In this document: positions 51,572-60,352 of the stretch, piece after piece | Position numbering within the stretch: position 1 is the first letter of the stretch | How the letters are laid out: each line of letters starts with the position of its first letter | Source: Actinacidiphila fildesensis | GTDB taxonomy: Bacteria; Actinomycetota; Actinomycetes; Streptomycetales; Streptomycetaceae | Reading direction: 5' to 3' (one strand) | NCBI RefSeq assembly: GCF_042652185.1 | Contig: NZ_JBHSIX010000028.1 | Length of the DNA stretch: 64,000 bases | Made by a program: the position numbers and the translations under genes | The notes under the pieces: generated by a model | The model's input: only the letters and a program-made list of their open reading frames with translations | What the model was told of the DNA's origin: nothing | Database searches by the model: none

Positions 51572-52261
51572 CTACAGCAGATCGAGAATCTTCCGCAGAC
51601 CGTCCGGCCGCTCATCGGCCGGCAGATGGTCGACGAGGTGCACCGGGGAGCCCAGCGCGGCGGCGCCCGTGTCGGCCCGCCGGTCGTCGCCCACCATCGC
51701 GACCTGCGCGGGAGGCAGTCCCAGCGCCTCACAGGCGATCGTGAACAGCCGGGGGTCCGGCTTCTGGATGCCGTGTTCGAAACTCAGCACATACGCGTCG
51801 ACGAACGCGTCGAGTCCGTGGGCGCGGAAGACCGGCCGCAGGTCCCAGCCGATGTTGCTCACCACGGCCACGGCGGTCCCGCGCCCGCGCAGTTCCCCCA
51901 GCACCTCGGCGGCGTCGGGGTAGGGCGTCCAGGCCGCCGGCGTCATGTGGCGGTCGTACAGGGCGTCGTAGACGTCCCACGGCAGCTCCGCCTGCCGGGC
52001 CATGCCGGTGAACGCGGCCCGGTGCTGTTCCGCGCTGCGGTCCCGCTCCTGCCAGACCTCCCGCAGCGCTTCGGGCACCGCGCTCGGATGCGCGCCGCCG
52101 GGCAGCGCCCCGGCCCGCTCCAGCCGCTCCGCGTACCGCGCGGCCTGTCCGGCGGGAACGTCGTGCCCGGCCGCGGTGAGGACCGCGTCCAGCCAGCGCC
52201 CGGCCGGTTCGATTCTCATCAAGGTCCCGGAGAAGTCGAACATGCATCCCTTGATCACCAT
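51572..52261 (-). CDS. HAD-superfamily hydrolase
   Basis: This 229-residue phosphatase-like protein has motif I MFDFSGTL (nucleophile D9), where Ser replaces the usual Asp+2 acid, motif II VVSNIGWD, Lys in IQKPDPRLF, and motif IV MVGDDRRAD. The Ser at the acid/base position suggests a non-phosphatase or weak activity. The ATG at 52261 has GGAG upstream. Confidence 0.85.
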   Translation of the reverse strand: MVIKGCMFDFSGTLMRIEPAGRWLDAVLTAAGHDVPAGQAARYAERLERAGALPGGAHPSAVPEALREVWQERDRSAEQHRAAFTGMARQAELPWDVYDALYDRHMTPAAWTPYPDAAEVLGELRGRGTAVAVVSNIGWDLRPVFRAHGLDAFVDAYVLSFEHGIQKPDPRLFTIACEALGLPPAQVAMVGDDRRADTGAAALGSPVHLVDHLPADERPDGLRKILDLL

Positions 52262-52328
52262 GGCGCCATTCTCCGGAACGGGCCGGGGAAGGAGCCGTCA
52301 GGGGCCCGGAAGGAGCGATTCCGGTCGG

Positions 52329-53267
52329 CTACGCGAGAGCGCTGAGCCCCGGAACGAACGCGATCAGGAGCGGAACGGCCGGGACGAGGAGCGCGGTCGC
52401 GGTCAGCCCGGCCCGGCGTACCGGAGCCAGCCGCGGCGCCGGGTCCAGCAGCCGGTGCACCCGGCGCGGCAGTTCGGCGAGCGGGGTCGGGCAGGGGCCG
52501 AACACCCCGCGGTCCTCGTTGAGCTCGACCAGGGCCAGTGCCGTGGTGAGCCGGCCGAAGCGGCGGGAGGCGGTGTCGTCGGCGGACAGCTCGATCAGCC
52601 GGTGCACCTGGTCGCGGAACCCGGCGAAGACCGGGACCTGCGGGAAGCCGGAGGCCAGCGCGCCCGCGCAGTGCAGCAGCACATCGTGCCGGGCACGGAC
52701 GTGGCCCTGTTCATGGGCGAGCACGGCGTCGAGCTGGCGGCCCTTGAGCCGGCGCAGCGCGGCCGTGGTGACGACCAGCTGCGGCTGCGCGCCCGACAGC
52801 CACCAGGCGTCGGGCCGGTCACCCTCCAGCACCACCAGCCGGTCACCGGCCGGCGGCTCCTCGCCGGGCAGCCGGGGGGAGCGGACGAGCAGGTCGGCAC
52901 GCCGCTGACGGCGCCGGCCCCGCGCCCCGCGCACCTCGCGGGTGAGCATCGCGGCGGTCCACACACCACCGCAGGCCAGCAGGACCGCCAGCGATCCGGC
53001 CCAGCGCCCGTAGCCGGGCAGACCGTACGCGTCCACGACACCGTGCGGGGCGAAACCGAACAGGTGCCAGCGGACCGCGGCCGAAGCGGCGGCGGCGCTG
53101 AGCGCCATCGCCAGGACGCAGCACAGCAGGACGGCGGCGACGACGCACTGCCAGACCCACAGGGCCAGCACGGGTTCGCGCTCCGGCCAGGCGGCACGGG
53201 ACAGCAGGCGCGGCGTCATCGCCGCCGCCAGTGCGCCGACCACCAGCAGCACGAACGGGACCGTCAT
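52329..53267 (-). CDS. M56 (BlaR1/MecR1-like) membrane metallopeptidase
   Basis: This 312-residue protein has two to three N-terminal membrane segments, a zinc site HEQGH (185-189) with downstream ELSADDTASR, and a C-terminal hydrophobic segment. In streptomycetes such genes usually follow a BlaI-type repressor. None is found here, so the regulator is missing or elsewhere. There is no penicillin-sensor domain. Confidence 0.88.
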   Translation of the reverse strand: MTVPFVLLVVGALAAAMTPRLLSRAAWPEREPVLALWVWQCVVAAVLLCCVLAMALSAAAASAAVRWHLFGFAPHGVVDAYGLPGYGRWAGSLAVLLACGGVWTAAMLTREVRGARGRRRQRRADLLVRSPRLPGEEPPAGDRLVVLEGDRPDAWWLSGAQPQLVVTTAALRRLKGRQLDAVLAHEQGHVRARHDVLLHCAGALASGFPQVPVFAGFRDQVHRLIELSADDTASRRFGRLTTALALVELNEDRGVFGPCPTPLAELPRRVHRLLDPAPRLAPVRRAGLTATALLVPAVPLLIAFVPGLSALA

Positions 53268-53354
53268 GCCGCTCACCCTAGGAGGCCCCGGGAGCCCCGG
53301 GTACGGTCCGCCGTCCGAAGTGATGCACGCCTCACCCCGTCCCGCCCCCTCGCC

Positions 53355-53377
53355 CGCCGGCCGGTGCCCGGCCGGCG
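53355..53377. terminator. Perfect hairpin between divergent M56 and GH43-like genes
   Basis: CGCCGGCCGG and CCGGCCGGCG form a 10-bp perfect stem with a three-base loop. It lies in the roughly 290-bp divergent intergenic region, which otherwise shows only a possible small inverted repeat near 53461-53480. As the genes diverge, it may be a regulatory or insulating structure and not a true terminator. Confidence 0.4.
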
Positions 53378-53560
53378 CGGGACTCGGCCGGGCGTACGAG
53401 CCTTCGTCGCTATGGGTGACGTGGGGCGGCAGCCGGTCGCGTCGTCCGACGCACCGGAAACGCACGACTACGGTGCGTCATGCGGGCCGATCATCGGAAC
53501 GGCTCGCCCTCGATTTGCCCACGACCCTGTCCGCGACGACCTCATCGAACTGGAGGCGTG

Positions 53561-54682
53561 GTGTGCCGTATCGGTGCCCTGCTCGCCGTCCTCGCTCTTT
53601 CCTTCGTCACGTTCCTCGGGGGTGCGTCCACCGCTCAGGCCGATTCGGCTCCTGAGGGGCAGCCCGTGGCGTTCAGCCTGCCCGCCTCGCTCGACCTGCA
53701 CGACGGCACCGTCCAGAAGTTCAACGGCACCTACTACGCGTACGGAACCGCGTACGCCTGCGGGTTCCACTGGCAGGTGGCCAACACCCCTTGGTGCGGC
53801 TTCAAGGTGTCCACCGCTCCGTCGCTCCTGGGACCCTGGTCCACTCCCCAGCTGCTGTTCGGCCCGAACGACATCGATCCGTACACCGGGCAGACCTGGC
53901 AGGTGGAGTGCGGCGGCACCGGCGCGGGCTGTTTCAACGCGCGGATGATCCAGCGCAGCGGCTGGGGCGCCGGCGACGGGGCGTGGATCCTGTGGTTCAA
54001 CTCCCCGGCGGACTTCAACCGTGACCGGTCCAACGCCTACAACGCGATGGGCTGCAACGGCCCGGCCGGCCCCTGCGGTCCCACCGCCGGTGCGCCGAAC
54101 GGCTCGTACACCAAGCCCAGCCTGAAGTTCTGTACCGGTAACGGGGACATGGGCTTCATCGACTCCGTCACGCCGGGTGCCGCGCCCGCTCTGGTGTGCA
54201 CGATGCCCGGTGCGCTGTCCCTGTCCATCGAGGAGCTCAACGCCGCGGGCGTCGGCGGTTCCGGATCGGGCGGGGTGACCGTCGCCGGACTGAAGAACAT
54301 CGAGAGCCCGGGCGGCTGGTACGACCGGGCCAGCGGGCAGTACTTCCTCACCTACTCGGACCCGGGCTGCGGTTACTGCACGGGCACCGGTACCGGCTAC
54401 GCCACCACCACGAACCTGTACGGGACCTGGGTCGCGCCCCCCAACCTCGGGTTCGGCCAGCCCGCGAACGGCCGCCGCCTCATCTCCGCCAACAGCTGTG
54501 GCGGACAGTCCCGCACGGTGTCGGTCGTCGACGGGCAGGCCTGGCAGGGCATCGACCTGTGGACCGGCGACCGGAACCAGACCGGCGCGCGGATGATGTT
54601 CGTGCCGCTCAACTCCAGCCCGGCCTCCGGCACCCCGGGTGACGGCCAGGTCTGGCGGCCGCCGCTCGCCCTCGCCTGCTGA
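53561..54682 (+). CDS. Secreted five-bladed beta-propeller (GH43-like) protein
   Basis: This 373-residue protein has a signal peptide ending near AQA (about residue 26). The body has propeller features of family 43-like arabinan/xylan-active proteins (LDLHDGTVQKFNGTYYAYGTAYACG, FKVSTAPSLLGPWSTP, ESPGGWYDRASGQYFLTYSDPGC, TTNLYGTWVAPP). The canonical catalytic Asp/Glu set was not confidently located. Many Cys residues fit secretion. GTG 53561 follows GGAGG at a short distance; GTG 53558 is also possible. Confidence 0.7.
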   Translation: MCRIGALLAVLALSFVTFLGGASTAQADSAPEGQPVAFSLPASLDLHDGTVQKFNGTYYAYGTAYACGFHWQVANTPWCGFKVSTAPSLLGPWSTPQLLFGPNDIDPYTGQTWQVECGGTGAGCFNARMIQRSGWGAGDGAWILWFNSPADFNRDRSNAYNAMGCNGPAGPCGPTAGAPNGSYTKPSLKFCTGNGDMGFIDSVTPGAAPALVCTMPGALSLSIEELNAAGVGGSGSGGVTVAGLKNIESPGGWYDRASGQYFLTYSDPGCGYCTGTGTGYATTTNLYGTWVAPPNLGFGQPANGRRLISANSCGGQSRTVSVVDGQAWQGIDLWTGDRNQTGARMMFVPLNSSPASGTPGDGQVWRPPLALAC

Positions 54683-54687
54683 CGCCG

Positions 54688-54708
54688 TCCGGGGCGGCCG
54701 GCACCCCG
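54688..54708. terminator. Terminator between the GH43-like and DUF5134 genes
   Basis: CCGGGG/CCCCGG stem with a 9-base loop between convergent stop codons, 29 bp apart. Confidence 0.5.
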
Positions 54709-54710
54709 GG

Positions 54711-55238
54711 TCACAGCGTCAGCAGCATCGCGAACATCCCCAGCGCCATGGAGACCCGGCAGGCCGCCAGCTCCGGCGCGATCGCCACCCCGGCCGGCGG
54801 ACCGCCGGCCGGGGCGACGGCCGCCACCGTCACCAGCCGGGCCCCGGCGGCCAGGACGTATCCGGCGAAGTACACCAGCAGGGCCCCCGTCAGCAGCGGA
54901 GCGCCCGCCGGGGCGTGCCCGGCGTGGCCGCCGGCCGGGGCGGCGGTGCCCATGGCGGCCGCCATGTAGACCATCGCGGCGGCGCCCAGGGCGTGGTGCA
55001 GATGGTGGCCAGGCCGCCGGGCGAGCAGCAGGGCCCGGACCGCCGCCGCCGCGAAGACCAGCGCGAGCAGCAGCGACCCCCAGGGCCGGGGGTCGAGTAC
55101 GGACAGGGGCACGGCCATCACCGCCATGCCGGCCCCCATCAGGGCCTCGTGCCGTGCGGCGTGCCGCAGCAGGCACGAGAGCCCCGTCGCGGCGCTGAGT
55201 ACGACCAGCAGCCACCCCACCAGCGGTGGTCCGTGCAT
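54711..55238 (-). CDS. DUF5134 membrane protein
   Basis: This 175-residue protein has about five hydrophobic segments (GWLLVVLSAATGLSCLL, GMAVMAVPLSVL, LLLALVFAAAAVRALLL, ALGAAAMVYMAAAM, LLVYFAGYVLAAG). His-rich loops (PGHHLHHALG, GGHAGHAP) are typical of DUF5134 and may bind metal. GGGAGG precedes ATG 55238. Function is unknown. Confidence 0.8.
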   Translation of the reverse strand: MHGPPLVGWLLVVLSAATGLSCLLRHAARHEALMGAGMAVMAVPLSVLDPRPWGSLLLALVFAAAAVRALLLARRPGHHLHHALGAAAMVYMAAAMGTAAPAGGHAGHAPAGAPLLTGALLVYFAGYVLAAGARLVTVAAVAPAGGPPAGVAIAPELAACRVSMALGMFAMLLTL

Positions 55239-55391
55239 GACCGGCCTCCCGTTCGCGGCGTTCCCGCCCACCGGCCGCCCCGCGTCCCCGGGCGACGGCG
55301 GTCCGCTGGAGAGCTGCCCAGGCACGAGGGCGCACACTCACGCGCACGGACGTACTCGGGGGGCGCGATGAAGGACTCGAGGAGCGGGAGC

Positions 55392-56285
55392 TCAGGCCCT
55401 GGCGCGCTGGGTGACCGCCACGCAGACCAGGACGGCGAGCGCCGCGAGCGGGGTGGCGGCGTCAAGGTGCTCGCCGAGCAGCGCCGCGGACCACACCAGC
55501 GTCAGCAGCGGCTGCGCGAGCTGGAGCTGGCTGGCGCGCGCGACGCCGATGGCGGCCATGCCCCGGTACCAGACCATGAGGCCGAGGACCTGGGAGACGG
55601 CCGCGAGATACGCCAGCCCCAGCAGCGCCTGGCCGCCGAAGTGCACCGGCTCGAAGGCCAGCGCGACGAGCGAGCCGGCCAGGGTGAACGGGAGCATCGC
55701 GATCAGCGCCCACGAGATGACCCGCAGTCCCGGCATCACCCTGGCCAGCCGGCCGCCCTCGGCGTAGCCCGCCGCGCACACCGCGAGCGCGCCGAAGAGG
55801 TAGAGGTCGCCGGTGGTCGGCGCCCCGCCGCTCTGCGCGAGGGTGAACACCGTGACGGCGCCGGCCCCCGCGACCGCGGCGGCCCAGAAGGTGCGCGACG
55901 GACGGTTCCCCTCCCGGGCCGCGGCCACGATGGCGGTGGCCAGCGGCAGCGCGCCGATGACGACGGCGGCGTGCGACGTGTCGGTGGTCGTCAGCGCCAG
56001 CGTGGTGAGCAGCGGGAAGCCCACGACCACCCCGAGGCCGACGACCAGCAGTCCCGGCCAGTGCTCCCGGGCGGGAAGGGGCGCCCGCCCGGCGACCAGG
56101 CAGACACCCGCGATGACGGCGGCGAGCACACCGCGCACGGCGACGGTGGTCCACGGCCCGAAGCCGCCGAGCGCCCAGTGGGTCGCGGGGAAGGTGAAGG
56201 AGAAGACCGCGACGCCGAGCCCGGCGAGGGCGGTGCCGTTCACCGCTATCGGCCGCAGTGCGGTAGCGCTATTATGTGCTGTCAT
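55392..56285 (-). CDS. EamA/DMT family transporter
   Basis: This 297-residue protein has ten hydrophobic segments in two EamA halves (FTFPATHWALGGFGPWTTVAVRGVLAAVIAG and the second half LGLMVWYRGMAAIGVARASQLQLAQPLLTLVWSAALLGE). The ATG at 56285 overlaps the start codon of the divergent MocR gene by two bases. The MocR-type regulator probably controls it. Confidence 0.88.
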   Translation of the reverse strand: MTAHNSATALRPIAVNGTALAGLGVAVFSFTFPATHWALGGFGPWTTVAVRGVLAAVIAGVCLVAGRAPLPAREHWPGLLVVGLGVVVGFPLLTTLALTTTDTSHAAVVIGALPLATAIVAAAREGNRPSRTFWAAAVAGAGAVTVFTLAQSGGAPTTGDLYLFGALAVCAAGYAEGGRLARVMPGLRVISWALIAMLPFTLAGSLVALAFEPVHFGGQALLGLAYLAAVSQVLGLMVWYRGMAAIGVARASQLQLAQPLLTLVWSAALLGEHLDAATPLAALAVLVCVAVTQRARA

Positions 56286-56286
56286 G
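56270..56286 (+). promoter_or_regulatory. MocR -10 box and shared start-codon site
   Basis: TATTAT (56270-56275) ends eight bases before ATG 56284, implying a leaderless mRNA for the regulator. The palindromic TCATGA (56282-56287) contains the start codons of both divergent genes. A clear -35 was not found. Confidence 0.5.
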
Positions 56287-57717
56287 AACGACGGTAGCAG
56301 TTCGCATTCCCTGGCGGATTCGCTGCGAGGAGAGCTGAAGCGCTTCTCTCCCGGAGCGAAACTGCCGTCGAGCCGCTCCCTCGTCGACCGGTTCGGCGTC
56401 AGCCCCGTGACGGTGTCCCGGGCGCTGGCCGCGCTCGCCGCTGAGGGGCTGGTGGAGACCCGGCCCGGCTCGGGCACCTACCGGTCGCAGCCGGCGGCGC
56501 ACCCCGCCGGCCCCGTCGACACCTCCTGGCAGCAGGTCGCCCTGACCGCCGGGGACCAGCACGGCGAGCCCGCCCCCCGCGTCGTCGACGCCTCCGGGGT
56601 GCTCGCCACGCTCGCCGCCCCGCCGCCCGGTGTGATCCCGCTCAACGGCGGCTATCTGCACCCGGATCTCCAGCCGCAGCAGGCCCTCGGCGCCGCGCTC
56701 GCCCGCGCGGCCCGCCGGCCCGGGGCGTGGGACCGGCCGCCGGTGGAGGGGCTGACGGCGCTGCGCACCTGGTTCGCGCGCGAGGCCGGCGTCGGACCCG
56801 CCCAGGTGCTGATCACGGCGGGCGGCCAGGCCGCGCTCACCACCGCGCTGCGCGCGCTCGCCCCGCCCGGCTCCGCGCTGCTCGTCGAGTCCCCGACGTA
56901 CCCCGGAGTGCTCGCGGTGGCCCGGGCGGCCGGACTGCGGCCGGTCCCGGTGCCGACCGACGCCGACGGCGTACGCCCGGACCTGCTCGCCGACGCCTTC
57001 GACGCCACGGGCGCACGGGTGTTCTTCTGCCAGCCGCTCTTCCAGAACCCGACGGGCACCGTTCTCGCCCCGGCGCGGCGGGCGCAGATCACCGGGATCG
57101 CCCGCGCGGCCGGGGCGTTCGTCATCGAGGACGACTTCGCCCGGCGGCTGGGCCACGGCGGCCCGCTGCCCGCGCCGCTGGTCGCCGACGACCCGCACGG
57201 CACCGTCGTCCATGTCACGTCGCTGACCAAGCCGACCTCGCCCAGCCTGCGGGTCGGCGCGCTCATCGCGCGTGGCCCGGTCGTGGAACGGCTGCGCGCC
57301 ATCCAGGTCGTCGACAGCTTCTTCGTCCCCCGCCCCCTGCAGGAGGCGACCCTGGAACTGGTCGGCGCACCCGCCTGGCCGCGCCATCTGCGGGCCGTCG
57401 CGACGGGGCTGCGCGAGCGCCGCGACGCGATGCTGGCGGCGCTGCGGCGCGACCTGCCGGACCTCGTCCCCGACCGGGTCCCGAGCGGCGGCTACCAGCT
57501 GTGGCTGCGACTGCCCGACGGCACCGACGAGACGGAGCTGTGCACTGCGGCCCTGCGCGCCTCGGTCGCGGTCGCGGCCGGGCGCGCCTACTTCGCCGCC
57601 GAGGCCCCGGCGCCGTACATCCGCGTCAGCTTCGCCGACACCAGCGGCACGGAGGAGATCGACGAGGGGATCCGGCGGCTCGCGGCCGCCTTCACGGAGG
57701 TCAGGGCCGGTATCTGA
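56284..57717 (+). CDS. MocR-type GntR regulator with aminotransferase domain
   Basis: This 477-residue fusion has an N-terminal GntR winged helix (about 8-65, GAKLPSSRSLVDRFGVSPVTVSRALAALAAEGLVETRPGSGTY) and a fold-type I aminotransferase domain with the PLP lysine K316 (SLTKPTSPSLRVG). FQNPTGT and a C-terminal substrate Arg (IRVSF) are present. MocR proteins regulate adjacent genes in response to PLP or amino acids; the divergent EamA exporter is the likely target. Confidence 0.92.
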   Translation: MNDGSSSHSLADSLRGELKRFSPGAKLPSSRSLVDRFGVSPVTVSRALAALAAEGLVETRPGSGTYRSQPAAHPAGPVDTSWQQVALTAGDQHGEPAPRVVDASGVLATLAAPPPGVIPLNGGYLHPDLQPQQALGAALARAARRPGAWDRPPVEGLTALRTWFAREAGVGPAQVLITAGGQAALTTALRALAPPGSALLVESPTYPGVLAVARAAGLRPVPVPTDADGVRPDLLADAFDATGARVFFCQPLFQNPTGTVLAPARRAQITGIARAAGAFVIEDDFARRLGHGGPLPAPLVADDPHGTVVHVTSLTKPTSPSLRVGALIARGPVVERLRAIQVVDSFFVPRPLQEATLELVGAPAWPRHLRAVATGLRERRDAMLAALRRDLPDLVPDRVPSGGYQLWLRLPDGTDETELCTAALRASVAVAAGRAYFAAEAPAPYIRVSFADTSGTEEIDEGIRRLAAAFTEVRAGI

Positions 57718-58087
57718 TCGGGTGGTCGGCCGGCACCTCCACCACGACGATCTCCAGCCCGTCGGGATCCGCGATCCACATCTCGACCAGCCCCCAGGGC
57801 TCCTTCACCGGCGGCCGCAGCACGGTCACCCCGCGACCGGCCAGTTCGGCGTGCGCCGCCGTGACGTCCGGGACCTGCAGCCAGATGCGCAGCGCCGCAC
57901 TCATCGGCGCCCCGGAGCGCCCGGAGACCTCCAGATAGCCGCCGCCGAGAAAGAACACCGTGCCGCGCTCAGGACCGCTGCCGAACTCCCGGTAGATCGC
58001 CAGCCCGAGATCGTCACGGTAGAAGGCCCGGGATCGTTCCAGGTCGGTCGGCTGCAACAGGATCCGGCTGCTCACCACATTCACCAT
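57701..58087 (-). CDS. VOC (glyoxalase/bleomycin-resistance fold) family protein
   Basis: This 128-residue single-domain protein has LQPTDLERSRAFYRDDLGLAIYREFG, EVSGRSGAP and the C-terminal PWGLVEMWIADPDGLEIVVVE with the usual metal Glu position. Its stop overlaps the convergent MocR gene by 17 bp. No specific substrate is suggested. Confidence 0.88.
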   Translation of the reverse strand: MVNVVSSRILLQPTDLERSRAFYRDDLGLAIYREFGSGPERGTVFFLGGGYLEVSGRSGAPMSAALRIWLQVPDVTAAHAELAGRGVTVLRPPVKEPWGLVEMWIADPDGLEIVVVEVPADHPIRYRP

Positions 58088-58144
58088 GCGGTGAAGCTAC
58101 CCGGCCCCGGCGCCCCGGATGTGCTCCCGGGTAGCCTCGGCCCC

Positions 58145-58714
58145 ATGGACATCAGCGAGCGCACCGCGCAGCCGACCTTCCGCACGGCCACGCCGGCCGA
58201 TGTTCCCGCCGTCGTGACTCTCGTCGAGTCGGCGTACCGGGGGGACTCGAGCCGGGTCGGGTGGACGACCGAGGCGGACATCCTGCAGGGACAGCGGACG
58301 GACCCCGAGGGTGTCGTCGAGGTGATCGAGAAGGCGGGCAGCCGGCTCGTCCTGGTGGAGCGCGCGGGAGAGCTGATCGCGTGCTGCCACATCGAACGCC
58401 GCGGGGACAACGCGTACTTCGGGATGTTCGCGGTCCGGCCCACGGCCCAGGCCGGAGGTCTCGGGAAGACCGTCCTCGCGGAGGCCGAGCGCTACGCCGC
58501 GACCGAGTGGGACGCGGCGCAGATGCACATGACGGTGATCACGGCGCGCGCCGACCTCATCGCCTGGTACGAGCGCCGCGGCTACACCCGCACCGGCGAG
58601 ACGCACGCCTTCCCCTACGGGGACGAGCGCTTCGGGGTGCCGCAGCGTGACGACCTCGAGTTCGAACTGCTGGTGAAGGACCTCAAGGACCTCAAGGCCG
58701 CGGCCACCGGCTGA
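58145..58714 (+). CDS. GNAT family N-acetyltransferase
   Basis: This 189-residue GNAT protein begins RTATPADVPAVVTLVESAYRG and has the acetyl-CoA loop FAVRPTAQAGGLGKTVLAEAERYA followed by WYERRGYTRTGETHAFPYG. The substrate is unknown. The ATG at 58145 starts 58 bp from the divergent VOC gene. Confidence 0.88.
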   Translation: MDISERTAQPTFRTATPADVPAVVTLVESAYRGDSSRVGWTTEADILQGQRTDPEGVVEVIEKAGSRLVLVERAGELIACCHIERRGDNAYFGMFAVRPTAQAGGLGKTVLAEAERYAATEWDAAQMHMTVITARADLIAWYERRGYTRTGETHAFPYGDERFGVPQRDDLEFELLVKDLKDLKAAATG

Positions 58715-58718
58715 CCCG

Positions 58719-59483
58719 TTACAGCCGCCCGGCCTCCGCGAAGCGCCGCAGGAAGCGCTGAGTGCGCTCCTGCTCCGGTGCCCCGAACACCTGCTTCGGG
58801 GTGCCGCGCTCCAGCACCACCCCGGCGTCGAGGAAGCAGACCTGGTCGGCGACCTCGCGGGCGAAGCCCATCTCGTGCGTGGCGATCACCATCGTCATGC
58901 CCTGGTCCTTGAGATCGCGGACGACGCCCAGCACCTCGCCGACCAGCTCCGGGTCGAGCGCCGCGGTGATCTCGTCGAGGAGCAGCAGCCGCGGCTGCCC
59001 GGCCAGCGCCCGGACGATCGCGACGCGCTGCTGCTGGCCGCCGCTGAGCCGGTCCGGGTACTCGCCGGCCTTGTCGCCGAGGCCGAGCCGGGCGAGCAGT
59101 TCACGGGCCCGCTCGGCCGCCTCGGCGCGCGCGACCTTGTGCACCCGGCGCGGCGCGAGGGTGATGTTGTCGAGCACGGTCATGTGCGGGAACAGGTTGT
59201 ACGCCTGGAAGACGACCCCGATCCGGCGGCGCACCGTGTCCGGGTCGACCCGCGGGTCGGTGATGTCCTCGCCGTCCAGGAAGATCGCCCCGTCGTCGAT
59301 GTCCTCCAGCAGGTTGGCGCAGCGCAGCAGCGTCGACTTGCCGGAGCCGGAGGCGCCGATCAGCGCGGTGACGGTGTGCGGGGGCACGCTGAGATCGATG
59401 TCGCGGAGCACCACCGTGGAGCCGAACGTCTTGCGTACGGACTCCAGCCGCAGCACGGGTGTCGTGCTCGTGCCGTCACTCAT
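58719..59483 (-). CDS. Polar amino-acid ABC transporter ATPase (GlnQ-like)
   Basis: This 254-residue ATPase has Walker A GASGSGKST, signature LSGGQQQR, Walker B LLLLDEITAALD and ATHEMGFAREVADQV. The HEMGFAR block is typical of the polar amino-acid (PAAT) family. ATG 59483 overlaps the permease stop (ATGA). Confidence 0.93.
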   Translation of the reverse strand: MSDGTSTTPVLRLESVRKTFGSTVVLRDIDLSVPPHTVTALIGASGSGKSTLLRCANLLEDIDDGAIFLDGEDITDPRVDPDTVRRRIGVVFQAYNLFPHMTVLDNITLAPRRVHKVARAEAAERARELLARLGLGDKAGEYPDRLSGGQQQRVAIVRALAGQPRLLLLDEITAALDPELVGEVLGVVRDLKDQGMTMVIATHEMGFAREVADQVCFLDAGVVLERGTPKQVFGAPEQERTQRFLRRFAEAGRL

Positions 59484-60352
59484 ACGGTTCCTCCCTGCGA
59501 CTGGCGGCGGTTCATCCGGGCGGTGATCCAGTCGGTGAAGCGCGTCATCGGGATGGTGAGCGCGACGAAGATCAGGCCGGCGACGACGTACGAGGTGTAG
59601 TTGAAGGTCTTGCCCGCGTAGATCTGCGCGGCGTACACCGCGTCGACCGCGCCGGCGATCGACACCAGACCGGTGTCCTTCTGCAGCGAGACCAGGTCGT
59701 TCAGCAGCGGGGGCACGACCCGCCGGACGGCCTGCGGCAGCACCACGTGGCGCATGGTCTGCGCGCTGCTCAGCCCCAGCGAGCGGGCGGCGGCGCGCTG
59801 GCTGGGGTGGACGGTGTCGATCCCGGCCCGGAAGACCTCGGCGACGTACGCCGAGTAGGTGAGGACCAGGGCCGTGCCGCCCAGCACCACCGGGTCGGTG
59901 GTGACGCCCTGCAGCCGCAGCGCGGGGACGCCGAAGACCACGCCGAGCAGGCAGATGATCAGCGGCAGACCGCGGAAGAAGTCGACATAGGCGGTGGCGA
60001 GCGCCCGCAGCGGGAAGAACACCGGCCCGCGCAGGGTGCGGGTGACGGCGAGCAGCAGCCCGAGGACCAGGACGACAGCTCCGCACACCACCATCAGCTG
60101 GAGGTTGAGCCAGAGCCCGTCGAGGATCTTCGGCAGTGACGCGCGCGCGTCGTGCGCGTTGAAGAAGGTCTCGCGGGTGCGCTGCCAGCCGGGGGAGCTG
60201 ACGACGAGCCCGATGAGCAACCCGGCGGTGGCGAGCGTGCTGACGGCACCGATGATCACCGCGCGGCGGGTGCGGGCGCGCCGGAAGCGCTCCCGTTCGA
60301 TCCGCCGCTCGGACGGCCGGTAGGTGTCCGGCCGGACGTCCTCCAGCGTCAC
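59480..60352 (-). CDS. Polar amino-acid ABC transporter permease
   Basis: This 290-residue permease has a charged cytoplasmic N-terminus of about 30 residues, then membrane segments and the PAAT EAA region (SQRAAARSLGLSSAQTMRHVVLPQAVRRVVPPLLNDLVSLQKDTGL). GTG 60352 overlaps the binding-protein stop (GTGA). Confidence 0.93.
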   Translation of the reverse strand: MTLEDVRPDTYRPSERRIERERFRRARTRRAVIIGAVSTLATAGLLIGLVVSSPGWQRTRETFFNAHDARASLPKILDGLWLNLQLMVVCGAVVLVLGLLLAVTRTLRGPVFFPLRALATAYVDFFRGLPLIICLLGVVFGVPALRLQGVTTDPVVLGGTALVLTYSAYVAEVFRAGIDTVHPSQRAAARSLGLSSAQTMRHVVLPQAVRRVVPPLLNDLVSLQKDTGLVSIAGAVDAVYAAQIYAGKTFNYTSYVVAGLIFVALTIPMTRFTDWITARMNRRQSQGGTV

